Positions 34,901-45,712 of a stretch of DNA of 64,000 nucleotides are shown here, piece by piece (position 1 is the first letter of the stretch; each line of letters opens with the position of its first letter). Where the stretch lies: positions 2,790,001-2,854,000 of the forward strand of contig OX637804.1 of assembly GCA_951802425.1 (NCBI GenBank), read 5' to 3'. Source of the stretch: Clavaria fumosa. Taxonomy: Eukaryota; Basidiomycota; Agaricomycetes; Agaricales; Clavariaceae. Position numbers and translations under genes: made by a program. A model generated the notes under the pieces. That model did no database searches. It had not been told where the DNA came from and saw only the letters and a program-made list of their open reading frames with translations.

Positions 34901-35492
34901 GTAATTCGTTGGGGGATGGACGGAGCATAACACTCCCCATATCAGCCAACAATGGGGATTCGTGGTCGTACATCCAACTCGATGATGGCAGTTCACGGTC
35001 TGCAGAACCGATAGGCCCTTCTTGATCGAGGAAGGGGAGAGAAGGGACCGGGCGACCATATTGCGAAATCTGTAGAACACCAGATGGCGGTTGGATGGGA
35101 TGGAGGAAGAAGAGACGACGACCCATGACTCGGTCGTAGTAACGATGAATCAGCGTAATCTTGCGACTCTTCCCAACCTTCCGCATGACGTGACGGCCAT
35201 CGTCGAGAACCTGTTCGATAAAAGTGGCGAGCAGGCCTTGAAAGCGAGGAGGAACCTGAGGGGGAGGGATCCATTGGACGTGATACGGGTCGACGAGAAC
35301 GCGAACGGGTAGGCGAAACCGGTATCGATCGACAAGAAGAACGTCGGGGGTCTCCCCGAGCCCACCAGTCAGCTCAGATTGGGTGGAGACGGAGATAGGA
35401 AGTGCAGAAGAAGAAGGGGTTCCGTCTCCAGCAGTCAACTCAGACCGCGTAGGACGGAGACTTCGACGAATGAAGGTAGAGCGGGTGGTCAT
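31998..35492 (-). CDS. TET/JBP-family 2OG-Fe(II) dioxygenase (956 aa model)
   Basis: Eight exons: 35492-33918, 33825-33753, 33500-33422, 33373-33182, 33123-33041, 32983-32790, 32729-32562, 32504-31998. Phases agree throughout and give 956 codons plus stop. The C-terminal 170 residues carry the fungal TET/JBP oxygenase core: iron ligands H876-A-D878 and H926 (LLRGHILPHEV), the 2OG-binding R936 (GGQRVSIV), then FTHQSLWDEF. The predicted activity is oxidation of 5-methylcytosine in DNA. The N-terminal exon has two related domains of about 90 residues (65-150 and 353-441; pattern W-x-PPP...RYYDR or HQYFDR...HP...GV...P), separated by a Pro/Ala-rich linker (about 200-310). The long third-exon junction (252-nt intron) is the least certain; 35492-33906 could be a separate gene. 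The rearranged copy near 57 kb preserves the same order, which favours one locus. Confidence 0.72.
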
Positions 35493-35930
35493 GGAGGGAT
35501 AAGGCAAACATAAACAAGGGAAAAAAAAAAAAGGTTGACGCGACCATCTGCCACGTAACCCACGTGATCAGCGTTATCGGCGTTACCAGCGTTACCAGCG
35601 TTACCAATTTGCGCATCCTCTGTTGGCTTTCGCTTCGAATAAATCCGCGTCTAGATCTCCCGATTCCCTTCTGTCTTCGAACCCTCGATTACTCCTTTAT
35701 ATTGTCTCTTCACCTGAGTTGGTGAAAGACATTTATAGGATTCTCATTCTTCTCGTTATCGCCACACCTCGAGATTCGTTATTCGGTCTGCACGCGTCGG
35801 CCGTTCCTCTTATACCGTCTTTTTACCCGAGTTGGTAAAAGACTTATTATCGGGATAAATTCATTGTCTTCGCTGCTCGAGGCTAGTTATTCGGTCTGTA
35901 CGCGCAAGGTAAAGATACACTGAGGCGTCA
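35493..35930. promoter_or_regulatory. Divergent promoter between TET/JBP and JmjC-like genes (438 bp)
   Basis: Contains CACGTG (35561-35566) and, on the TET side, one GCGTTATC and three GCGTTACC repeats (35571-35605; minus strand GGTAACGC), the same code as upstream of A, B, E and F. On the JmjC side, a segment with GAGTTGGT(G/A)AAAGAC and TTATTCGGTCTG(C/T)ACGCG occurs twice about 108 bp apart. Confidence 0.6.
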
Positions 35931-37625
35931 ATGGAAAACACGGACAGAGTTGAAAATGAAAGGCATGCCCGAGGTGAGTTCCGTTAAAAGTTAGCGACGT
36001 TCGGTTAACAGTAAAAATAGATCGCTACGGGATCGGGTCGATACTACGCCACTTTGAACACGACAAAACCCGTCACGTACACTACGTATTTTGCGGCCCC
36101 AACGCTCCTCCTCAGGATGTGGGATTTGTCGGAGATGTGTACGAGTTAACTGCGGTAACAGGAAATTTATTTTACATTCGAACGCAAAACGGATGGACCC
36201 TCGTGATACCTGGGGACCATGCCCCCCACCCAACAATAGGGTCTAAAAGGGTATTCGATATCGTCACACGCACCTGGGTTAACCGCTCCACCATCCGTGT
36301 TCGAAAGATGAAATTGGCGCGGAAGCGGGATGCGGACCGAGAAGACGCAGGGGTGTCCGGACCTTCTGGTGTGTACATTCTACAATAAACGGCCTATTAA
36401 GTGCCTTATAAACAAAAATAATGAAGCCCAGTTGTCTAAACGCCCTCGGAACAGACCAGAGGGTTCGCCGCTTTCACGGTCTACCAGCCACTCGGATCTG
36501 GGAGCGCCAGCCTCGCTCCTCGAGACAGCAATCCCGCGTACGTCGAACGTTCAACCCACCATCACCCCCTACACCTCGGAGAATGAGTGGTTAGTTCCAC
36601 TTATCAACGAATGGATGCGCACGCCTCTCTCTCGAATGCCCACTGCAACACTGGGCATGGAGGTTCTTCAGGAACTCCTCCACATGAAGTTGCCGATCGT
36701 TATTCATGAAAAAATGGATGTCGTTGACTACGTTATAAAACCGACGCTCCAAACCGTAATCAAAGACCTTGTCAGTCTGGGCGATAGTCAGCTTGTGGAT
36801 TACGTCGACTACAGGAACTTCGGCAGTTGCAAACCGAGTGTCGCGGATATTCTCGCCAGTCTCATCGAATCCCCCCATGTGGCCAGATGGGATGCGAACA
36901 ACGCGAAACGCTGTTTGGGGGCGTTGTCTATACCAGGGTCCAGGGCCGGTATGTCGAACTGCGCCCTCACCTTGAAGGACGGGATAACGCGAGACGCTGT
37001 TGTGGCGATGCAGGGGTCGCCAAAGTCCACAAAGTTAAACTGGATGTCGACTCTCTCGCCGTTAGGAGCGGTGACACATCCTCACCTGGACTTCCACGGT
37101 GCGACACAAGTATTTTTACATATTTCCGGTCAAAAACTGTGGTTGATGTGGCCGCCGACCCCGCATAACCTAGTCTGGTATTACAATCGACGAGACAGAA
37201 TGCCGACGACGAATTGGACACTCGACGGGATCCGAGAACTGGAAAAAATGACCGCCATCTTCGTTTCGGATGAACAAGTCGCTTTCGCATTGCCACCGTA
37301 CGGGCTCCACGCCGTATTATCCTTCACACCCGCATCACACACCTGCGTTTGTATCTGGTCTTATAGGTCATTCGACGCAACGATGCTAGGTCTTGATCAA
37401 GACCTCGAATGGGGATCGAATCCGGAGAAATATGGGTTTTCAGTATCAGAAGGGTTGGCACATTTACGCGAAATAGAGCAGGAGACGGTACATTGGGAAA
37501 GGCTATTGAGACGATATCCCAGTCACCCACGGTATGAGGAGGTTGGCAGGAAAATGTCAGAAGTTAAGAAGCGTATAGATGACCTTGTACGTAGACTGAG
37601 CAAAAGAGTCCCGCGAGCGGGCTAA
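35931..37625 (+). CDS. JmjC/cupin-like 2OG dioxygenase domain protein (528 aa)
   Basis: Three exons: 35931-35973, 36021-36370, 36432-37625; phases 1 and 0; 528 aa. The N-terminal part (residues 1-130) is an unrecognised domain with many aromatic and His residues ending in a basic run RVRKMKLARKR. The C-terminal half has a cupin/JmjC-type iron site: THPHLDFHG supplies H349-x-D351, the following strand reads QVFLHISGQKLWLMWPP as in JmjC proteins, and a distal H424 lies in LPPYGLHAVLSF. A helical tail follows. JmjC proteins demethylate histones or hydroxylate proteins; the substrate here is unknown. Placed head-to-head with the TET/JBP gene. Alternative: a non-JmjC cupin oxygenase. Confidence 0.65.
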
Positions 37626-37659
37626 AGTAGATAATATGGATCATTTGACATTTGCATAT

Positions 37660-37870
37660 CAGAACGGTTACTTACTAAGGTCGCGAGAGTATAGTTAAGG
37701 TCGTGACTTTGATCAGTTACGGGTCGCGACTTACATGGATAAGGTAACTATAGATTATTCTAGACGGAGTGTGGTGGGTATTAGATGCATGTACGCCGTT
37801 GACCATCGGTTCCACTAAGGTTGCGGTATCGTGAGATGTGTCGCTCGAATGATTCTGGTGACAATAAATA
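37660..37870 (+). mobile_element. Diverged internal fragment of LTR family 1
   Basis: CTTACTAAGGTCGCGAG, GGGTCGCGACTTACATGG and CACTAAGGTTGCGGTATCG match successive parts of the middle of LTR family 1 in the same order, without termini. Old fragment lying between two convergent genes. Confidence 0.45.
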
Positions 37871-37892
37871 TATGTAGTTGTAAATCATTACA

Positions 37893-40099
37893 CTAGATAT
37901 CGAAGTAGGATTCGAGCTGTTCTAGAGGTGGCTGGGAGACCAGGAGAGGGGGTAGGACGTTGTATCCATGAATAATACAATGCATGATTGTTCGTACCAG
38001 GCAATTTTCGTACAAGTCGTAATCTGAAGCGGATAACGCCATTAAGTCGGTATCGAAATTGTGCTGACACGTGAAAAAATTGGAGCCTGGCGGTAGGTCC
38101 CACTCCTTGACGAAATCCCGCAGTCGCTTCAGCCATGGTCGGCGTACACATTGCAGTTCGGACTCCCATGGAGGGCTCTTATATATCAACTTCGAACCCC
38201 ATGTCCCTCGGAAAAGCTTTGCTCGACGTTCTATCCGTTGTTGTATCTCGTCCCCAGTCCCCGTAGCCCGCGAATATAACTCGTCTGCAGCCTGGAAACA
38301 TAGTTGCGTATGTAGGACACTGAGATCCCACAATACAAAATCTCGGAGAGCTTTTGATTCGAAGTGCTCCGGGCCCAGTGGTGTTCCGTCTCTCAGGTTC
38401 GGTCGGAGAGCCAGTTTTTCCGGCTCCGAGACTTCTCCGAGGATAGCCGGGCCACCATACTTCCAGAAGAATGCGGGTTCAAAAAGCGGATCGACTGTCG
38501 GATTGAATCGACGGCCTTGGACTGGCCACTGAGACTTCCAATACGACCCATGGAGAACGTCGCGCCATTGCTGAGTCGACAACGCGCATTGGGAATCATC
38601 GAAGATTGTGACGTTTGAGATGCGATGGAACCAAACGGGCATGATACATCGCAAGACATACAGCTGGAATTGAAGCTTATGGTGATTTTGAGTCCGGAAG
38701 AGATAGGGGGGGGGGCATGTTGATTTCCATACGGGTACTAATCGAGCAGGCGAGGTTGGGTCGGGATAGTGGGATGGCCACACGATTTGAGCCGGAGCAT
38801 TCGTCCAATTTCTGATAAATTGACTTTCAGAGAAGGTTGTAGAAACAATATCCAGCCAGAGATGCGTTAACGGATGCCATGTGGTACTGGGCAAATCCTT
38901 CAGTTCCGCGAGGGGTGCTTAATACATCGTTAGCCCGTTGTGATATTAGTATAAGAAATACTCACGAAGCCCGAACATCTTCCGGATATCATTCGACCTT
39001 TGAATATCCTGCCGTTTAACCTGAAGCGTTTTTTCCCGGGCTTCGTGTTGCCAGCGACGAAATGACTGCCCGAAGCGTGGATGTATGTTGTGTGTATCGA
39101 GCCGCGCCCCGCCGAATCCCCGCGCTGTCTTCTCAAAGCAGAGAGGATCACGAACATGGGGGGGGTAGCAATATAGCTGCCACGTATGGTGGAATCGTTT
39201 CGGATTCCCGAACCAGTTGTGCTCTGCCTCTGGGAGGCAGTCTTCTCGTCGTCGATTGGTCAGCGTTCGATTCCAAGAGATGATATCCACGAGGATCGAG
39301 CCCGAGGTAAAAGCGACAGGCCGGGGAGTGATTATGTACGCCGGTACGCCCATGAGGCGCAGATAGTTGTATTCTGCCGGATTTTTCGCGTACGAGCCTC
39401 GCGCAACGTAAGAAGCGGGTCTCAGGGTACGATCGGGATGGAAATGGGGCGCCTGTTGTACCCATATAATGAACGCCTGTAATTCGACGACGGATCGTCT
39501 CAACGTCGCCAAAACAAGTTCCGCGTCTGCATACGAAGACTCCCAGCCATCTAGCTTCGCCCAACTATGTCGTGAAGCCACCATGTCCGGATCGGGAACC
39601 TGGACATCGCAATACTTCCACCCCGGCGCGTACTCCCCAGGAAACGAGCGTAATACCGCAATGTATTTCGGAAGGGTCTGTCGATAATAGGAGATCTCCT
39701 TTTCGATGTCCTTCAGTCGGTGTTTCGTAATCCTCCCTTGCGGAGAGCGGGGGGTTTCCGGCTCGAAGTCACCTGGCGACAATCGGAAATCAAGAACCGT
39801 ATTTTGGATGTGGTATGACGCGAGCTCTCCGTTCCAGGAAAGCGGTATCCACGCGAGGTATGGGCTTGTCATATCGAAAGCGAAGGGCAACCTTGACCAT
39901 TCGTTTGGTCCCCAGGTCCCATCGAAGTAGGGATACTCGGTGGGTGATGGGGACGGTGGTTGTGGAATCGTATTCGTCTGCGTGTTGATACCCAGGACGA
40001 CGCGGTGATCGTCCAGGATTGCGTGAACGTGTGAAGACACTGAATCGTGACATTAAAATACGGTGACAAACGAAAGAATGGATACCTACACGACGCCAT
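37893..40099 (-). CDS. Orphan 702-aa protein, unknown function
   Basis: Three exons: 40099-40090, 40039-38966, 38917-37893. Introns of 50 and 48 nt (GTAGGT...CAG, GTGAGT...AAG) at phase 1; 702 aa. The tiny first exon (10 nt) is inferred from phase and may be wrong. The protein is rich in Trp, Tyr and Pro, has no signal peptide, membrane helix or motif I recognise, and contains segments such as WGPNEWSRLPFAF, ARGSYAKNP and PPWESELQCVRRPW. The single long frames argue for real selection. It converges on the JmjC-like gene and diverges from the PD-(D/E)XK-like gene. Function cannot be assigned from sequence. Confidence 0.7.
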
Positions 40100-40695
40100 G
40101 CTCGGAATACGGGGCGACAAGAAGGCAGTAGGCAGTAGGGCGACTAAGAAGCGATGCGACTAGAACAGAGAAAATGTGACCACAGCTCAGTGGTCGCAGA
40201 CTCTGAGAAAGAAAGACACGCGAGTGTTGAAGTTTGAAGAGGCGACAGAGAGGTTAGGGCGACCAAGTAGCGAGGCGACCAGATCACAGAAAATGTGACC
40301 ACAGCTCAGTGATCACAGACTCTGAGACAGACAAGTGAGTTCAAGAGGTGACAGAGGGGTGAGAGGTCAACGGACTGACAGGGTGGCGACCGCAGGTGAA
40401 CAGGGTGGAACAGACAGGCCTTGCAAAAATGGATCACATGACGATTAGATAAGCTGGTGTCGTAGGAACTCGAGCAATGCTCGAGTAGAATGGGTTAGAT
40501 TAGGTAATACCATTTGCCTGATTCAGACAGCACAGCACAACATTTGCTCAGATGCACCATTTTTGGGTGGAGATTCACAGCCCCTAGCCCGCTCTTCTGT
40601 TCTGCGTCATTGCCACGTCGTCCTTGATCAGTGTGCGTGCGCTGAGTTGCGTACGTGTCCTGTCAATCGACCCGCCATCTCAGTTGTTGTCTGGT
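40100..40695. promoter_or_regulatory. Divergent intergenic region with repeated stem-loops and CTCGAG module
   Basis: Two related units of about 110 bp (about 40137-40256 and 40257-40361) each carry GAAAATGTGACCACAGCTCA, whose core forms GTGACCAC/GTGG(A/T)C-type inverted repeats (40176-40197, 40295-40316). Further right is CTCGAG-CAATG-CTCGAG (40469-40485) followed by GATTAGGTAATACC, the module in inverted orientation. It lies between two divergent genes. Confidence 0.5.
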
Positions 40696-42029
40696 ATGAC
40701 CACCTACATTGGCGACGATTCTTGGTCCACGGGTAGAACGGCTCGGTCATACACACAAGGCCCGAATCCCGAAGCTCGTCAACCCAATTCCTCTTCGGCC
40801 CGCCCCCCCACACCCCCTGCTAGTAATCGCCCTTCTTTTGAGGGGGGAATTCAACAACCTGCTCAACATCGTACTATTGGAGGGGATTCCACCCTCGCGC
40901 TTGATTGTTCTCCGTCTCCTATCGCTCGCCATCGTTTATCAACTCCGCCCCCGAGCCCCCCGTGCTCTCAGATAGTCGAAGATATTATCAACCAAGTGCG
41001 GGATGCTGTTACCCGAGGTATCGAATACGTCACTATTAAACAAGTCACCACCGAGGTTTATGAGTTGGTGTCTCGGAAATTAACTGAACAGTGGGAGGGA
41101 GTACGGTACGTCTGTGTACTCGTTCGTTTTACGCATTCCAGGAATTCAACCCCACTACCCGTAGCATGGATCTCCATAACGATGTCCTGTATATCACTTG
41201 CACTATCACCCCAGAACATGAAATCATCTCCGAAGTCTTCCATCAGCTGATCGACCAACGAACCTTCTCCCCACGCAAAGCGTACCAGGGGATAACGATC
41301 ATGTCCGGTGGGTCCACCACCGTTCGACTGGTTCAGGGTTCCAAAGAACCCGACTTTAGTCTCTATGAGGTCGTCGAAGAACAGAGGTCTTCGACACCTA
41401 CCATCGTTTTTGAGGTTGCAAGGTCGGAAAGCGAGGAGAAGCTATCCTTGGACGCCGCTAGGCTTCTCTGCCTGACGAAAGGCAAGGTGAAGCTCGTGGT
41501 CGCGGTCAAGATCCACTTGGACCAGGAGAAAGCTATAGAACTCGTGATGTGGTCCCATTGGGAGATCGTAAGGGCCGAGACAGTCGAGACAGTCGAGCGC
41601 GCGCCGCGGTTGAATGATCCAAGGGCAACGGAGTTCCGGGAGGGCATCCCCGTCAAATACGCCGCATTTTGCAAAGTCGGTAACGATGCTCTCATCAAAT
41701 TCACCGCGGCCAATGTTGCTACACATCAGGTCAGTCTCCCAAGTTTCTATTGCCTCCAATGCTCACTTCTTCACAAGATATATCCTCAACTCTCCGGAGC
41801 TCACAGTGAGGAAATACAGATCCTCTACCGACATTTGTACCGGGATCCCCTACCCGAGGATGAGAACAAAATCGCCTTTATTATTTCCCATCAACTAGTC
41901 CGGGATGTCATCAAGAAGGCTAACCTTGGCAACCAGAAGGGCAAGCGGAAGTACAAGCCTGACAGCGACGACGATGATGCGTATACTCTCCGATTTGTTC
42001 AGAAAATGAGTCGGTACCACGAGGATTAG
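40696..42029 (+). CDS. PD-(D/E)XK nuclease-like domain protein (about 408-424 aa)
   Basis: Exon 1 40696-41105 and exon 2 from 41165 are joined by a 59-nt intron (GTACGT...TAG, phase 2). A possible in-frame 48-nt intron at 41730-41777 is uncertain, so length is 408 or 424 aa. The N-terminal 100 residues are Pro/Ser/Thr-rich. The core resembles the restriction-endonuclease fold found in many fungal hypothetical proteins: GSKEPDFSL (Asp200), then PTIVFEVARSE (Glu220), LDAARLL and VKLVVAVKI. The Lys expected two residues after the Glu is absent (E-V-A), so it may be inactive or use another residue. Basic/acidic C-terminus. Role unknown: DNA processing or a transposon-related function are both possible. 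Confidence 0.6.
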
Positions 42030-42837
42030 GGGTGTTTTTCTTCACGTAGTTGTAACAATCCTTGTGTCTCCCGTTTGTATGTACATTCTTTTTTTTTATT
42101 ATCCAATACATCTGAAGGGTGGAGATGCGCTGATAGTGGAGAATGTGGACATAACCCAGTGTCAACAGACCAAGGAACGCCAAGTGTGAAAAAGGCGAGC
42201 GTGACCGTCGGCTCCGCATGACCGCTTGTATGCATTGTACATGTCGCTCTTTCTCGCCATCGGGCATTTCACTATTACGGGCAAAGAGGGATGGGTGATG
42301 GAAGACAAGCGAGATACAGGAGAAAGTGACCATCAGCACCGGTCGAACGGTCAGGTGAGCATCGCTACTACCACCTCGGTGTTACCTGCCGTGTTGCATA
42401 ACGGTGTCGCCAGCCATTCCGCCTATCGGTATTACAACTCCATTGTGCATATCGATATACCGGTTTTGTGCACCCCTAGTGCACGCCATCGTGGTTATCC
42501 GGATATCGGTCATGTGCCGGATATCGGTCATGTGCTACGGTATTATTACTCGCTATTGCAAATCGGTATCGTCCGCCCATCCTCGCTTTATTCATTGCCG
42601 TGGTGATGTCGCTTTCGCTATCAGCCTCGCTCTCGCTTCTCCTGCTCTCGTTGCCTTCGCCATCCTACGGATATGCTCCCTTCCACTATCTTATGTCATC
42701 TTCGCTTTCCGCACCGTCTCGCTATCGTCGCTTTCATCAACGCAGCGTCCGAGAGTGGAGATCACGTGACGATTAGTCAGCGCGATGTTTGTTGATCAGG
42801 CCACAACACCCGATAATTTTCTCCAAGTCCAACCACC
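42030..42837. other. Intergenic: stem-loop motif, GCGGTATTRC-type repeats, gene C promoter
   Basis: A weak version of the GTGGACA(C/T) stem-loop lies at 42145-42166. From 42360 to 42700 degenerate repeats (TATCGGTATTAC, GGATATCGGTCATGTGC twice, CGCTATCGTCGC) resemble the 27.1- and 57.9-kb repeats. The segment 42750-42837 (TCACGTGACGATTAGTCAGC) is the gene C proximal promoter, duplicated upstream of the 6.9-kb pseudogene. Confidence 0.5.
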
Positions 42838-44941
42838 ATGGTCTCCGCTTTCATCAGGCAACACGAGCTCGAAGCCGACAACGACGAAACCGAATTCTCG
42901 CGTGAAAAGCGCATTTTCGACGAAACGGAACCCGGCATCAACCTGGGGATCCTGGAAGACGCACTGGCCCGTCAAAAGGCTGAACAGGCGCGATGTGCGC
43001 TTCTCCGAGACGAAGTCGCGAAGCGCGAAAAGAAGAAGAGTAAGGTCGCGGGTTCCAACAAGGCGAGGGACGACGTCGCGGGCCCAAGCAATACGAGGGG
43101 CAGGGTCGCGGGTCTCAGCGAACCAGAGGACAACGTCGCGGGCGAGGCTGACCCGTCGCCCGCGGACTTCCTGAAAGCTTGGAAGAAAATAGGGTCAGCT
43201 AAAGAAAACAAGGATTGGAACGGGATGGAGCGGGAGGTGCGTAGCAAAATTTCTCGTCTCCATTTGTTCTTCTAAACGTTGTATTACAGGATTGCGACAA
43301 TTGCGTCGCAAAGGGCCGGCAGTGCGAGCGCAGCGCTGCCGGCAAATGTCGTCAGTGCGCGGAGGACCACGGGAAGTGCTCGTGGGTCAAGGAATATCGA
43401 CGATGGCGCGTCAAGAATGAATACGGTTGGGACGACGCGAAAATCGACGAGGCGCTGAAGCGCGTGGAGGGATCGGAAACGGTTGGGATGGCGACCCCGA
43501 AGATTGCAAGTCGAGTGGGGGCAGGGTACGCTACCCTGCCCGTTCCGGGGACTCCTACTCGGCCGAATCGCATGAAACGAACCAGGGTCCGGTCGCGGTC
43601 GCCAACTCCGGGTCCATCAACGTCCAAAAGGCGAGTTGCGAAACCGGCATCGTCGAGGGAGTTGGTGGAGGAACAGGAGAAGGTTGCGGGGAGTTTGGTC
43701 CCGCGAAGTGACTTGGAGCGGGAACTCGCGACGCTCCGGAAACAAGCCTTGGAACCCTCGAGGAAGATAGTGTGGGTGCCAAAGTCGGACAGGGAGGTAG
43801 AGTTAGAGGAGGAGTTAGCGTCAGTGAGGCGCGAGTTGGAGGAGGCGTGGAGAAGTGCGAAGGGTGAAGGGTGAATTTCAAAGCTTTTCTACCAATTTGC
43901 AGCTTTTACTGAACTCGCGAGTCTGTAGCGAAAGGCAAAGAGGCGGAGGAGACGCGAAGGGAATCAGCGAAGGTGCCTGCGTCCAAAATTATGGACGCGA
44001 AAGTCGCGGAGTTGATGGCACGGGCTGAGGGAGCGGAGAGAGAGTTCGAGGCTCTCCATAGGGAGTGGGAAGGTAAGTAATTGATTCCTTTTATAACGTC
44101 GCGAACTGATTTCCTTGTCATCCAGACCAGGAAGTCAGGTTGAGGGAGACACGCCGCGAGGTGAAGGAGCTGAAGAAGGAGAAGGAGGGTAAGTTTAACT
44201 TTCGCGAGTGTGAAATGAGCTAATTTTGCCCATAGAGTGGTTGGCGACGGCGGGGAAGACTCGCGAAGGATTCGAGGAGGTAAAGGAGGTGATCGTGACG
44301 ATGAAGAAGGAATGGTCCGGTAAGTGTTTGTTTTCGTTTCGCGACGTTTTAACTGATCCTCGTGTTTGTCCAGATCAAAAGACCGAACTGGAGGAGGTCC
44401 GGCGTAGACTGGAGGAAGCTGAGGAGTCGGAACGAAGTAAGTCTCGTAGTCGCGAGTAAAAAAGCAAACTAATCCATGTATTATAGATTTGTTCGCGACT
44501 ATTGTGAAGATGGAAAAGGAGTTGTCGGCGTCGAGGGAGCAGGAGCAAGGTAAGTAGTCGCGAGTTTCATATTCTTGACGATGAGCTGACGGTTTATTTC
44601 TAGAATTGCGTAGTCGATGCACGACGAACATCGGCGAGCTCCGCGAGGCCCGTTTTCGCGGGCGGCGAGGGCTCGAAACGGTTTTCTTCGCGTATGAGGA
44701 CCTCTTGCTGAAGTCGCCGCAAGAGCTCCCGTCGTGGGTAGAGAAGTGGGCGGAGCAGGAGCAGCGTCGCGTGCGGAGGGAGTTGCTAGATCTTCCGAGG
44801 GTGGACCAGTGGGGTGTGGAGTTGAAGGGTCCCGAGGGTGGAGAGGAGGAGAAGGGGGGAGAGGAAGGTAAAGTCGCGAGTGTGGAAGGTGGGGAAGGGG
44901 CAGAAGGGTCGCGAAAGGGGAAGCAAAGGGCTCGCGACTAG
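42838..44941 (+). CDS. Gene C: Zn2Cys6-like/coiled-coil protein (575 aa), intact P-family member
   Basis: Eight exons: 42838-43236, 43290-43863, 43929-44072, 44126-44188, 44236-44319, 44374-44436, 44487-44549, 44604-44941. The first junction is phase 0 and the rest are phase 1, introns 47-65 nt; 575 aa. Exon 2 opens with the cluster C135-x2-C-x6-C-x7-C-x2-C-x6-C163, matching Zn(II)2Cys6 spacing, followed by a WxxxRRWR basic stretch, a basic Pro/Ser segment (RVRSRSPTPGPS), then coiled coil (DLERELATL). Four small exons of 63-84 nt each encode one or two heptad blocks. The last exon has the family domain GRRGLETVFFAYEDLL...LPRVDQWGV and an acidic/Gly tail. Probably nuclear; function unknown. 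A decayed copy is at 6889-8487. Converges on gene B. Confidence 0.8.
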
Positions 44942-45069
44942 TAGATAGATTGTTTCTTGTCGCATTTTTATTGCGTATATATATTGCTGTGAATTCCGAA
45001 GTGAGAAAGTGAAGAAACACAGAGGGAGGCGAGGAAAATTATTGAGTTGCGCGAGTCGCGCGGGTTTAT
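44942..45069. other. No gene seen
   Basis: 3' flank of gene C with AT-rich TTTATTGCGTATATATATTG, possibly its polyadenylation region. Confidence 0.3.
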
Positions 45070-45258
45070 CCGGGTATGCCGCGTGGAAGTCTTCGAGGAG
45101 TTCCTTCGATCCGGAAAGTGATTCGATGGGTTCCTAGGTGTCGTTCTCGGGTCCGTAACCTTCCCAACGTACGAGGTAAAGCACTTTCCTACCCCTCCTT
45201 CGAGAATCTAGTTTTTCGGCGACTTCGTAGTGTTGTTCGCCGTCGATCTCGATAGGGG
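45070..45258 (-). pseudogene. Chromodomain remnant of a Ty3/gypsy chromovirus
   Basis: The minus strand reads [19 protein letters not shown], then [13 protein letters not shown], a TAG where the chromodomain has its conserved Trp (TGG to TAG), then EPIESL and LLEDFHAAYP. This is the integrase C-terminal chromodomain of chromoviruses. No other part of the element is recognisable, although TGTTATGAAGTAATAATATG on the minus strand at about 45532 could be an LTR start. Confidence 0.65.
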
Positions 45259-45712
45259 GCGGGAGAAAAGAGAGAAATCAGTTTGTGACGCGATAAAACA
45301 AAACGTTTACTTACCTTCCCAGTCACCATACTTTTCCTAAATAGTTATACTCTCTGCACGTACGTATAGCGATCCAGACGCATTTGACTTTACAATGGGA
45401 CTGATAACTAGCCGGGTCTTATCATTATTTGAGATCTGACTGGTCCCAGATATATATAAAATCCATCATCTTCGTTGGTATCCTTATCTGCTACCACAGA
45501 CATTGCTATCAATCATATTATTACTTCATAACACCCCTGCCTATTTAAAAATTCAGACGGGGTACAGTAAAGGACCGTGAGGGAGAGCGGGTGGTGAGCC
45601 CGCCCGCAGTTGAAAGTGGAGCCTGTGCCTACGCTGCCTCTGCGGAGAGAGTGGGTGATGAGACAGGGGATGAGAGGACGGCAGAAAAGTGACTTTACAC
45701 GAAGTTTTTGCT
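45259..45712. other. Intergenic, possible LTR remnant
   Basis: AT-rich with a TATA-like ATATATATAAAATCC (about 45451-45465) and CATAACACC at 45527-45535. No supported gene. It separates the convergent genes C and B. Confidence 0.35.

Noticed and set aside
31998..40099. KDZ-type transposase accompanying the TET gene
   Set aside because: Looked for because TET/JBP genes are often linked to KDZ elements; no long DDE-type frame with the expected features is present.
40624..41250. Alternative 208-aa frame across the first intron of the nuclease-like gene
   Set aside because: It reads through the intron and loses the conserved core, which lies in the other frame after a 59-nt GT-AG intron.
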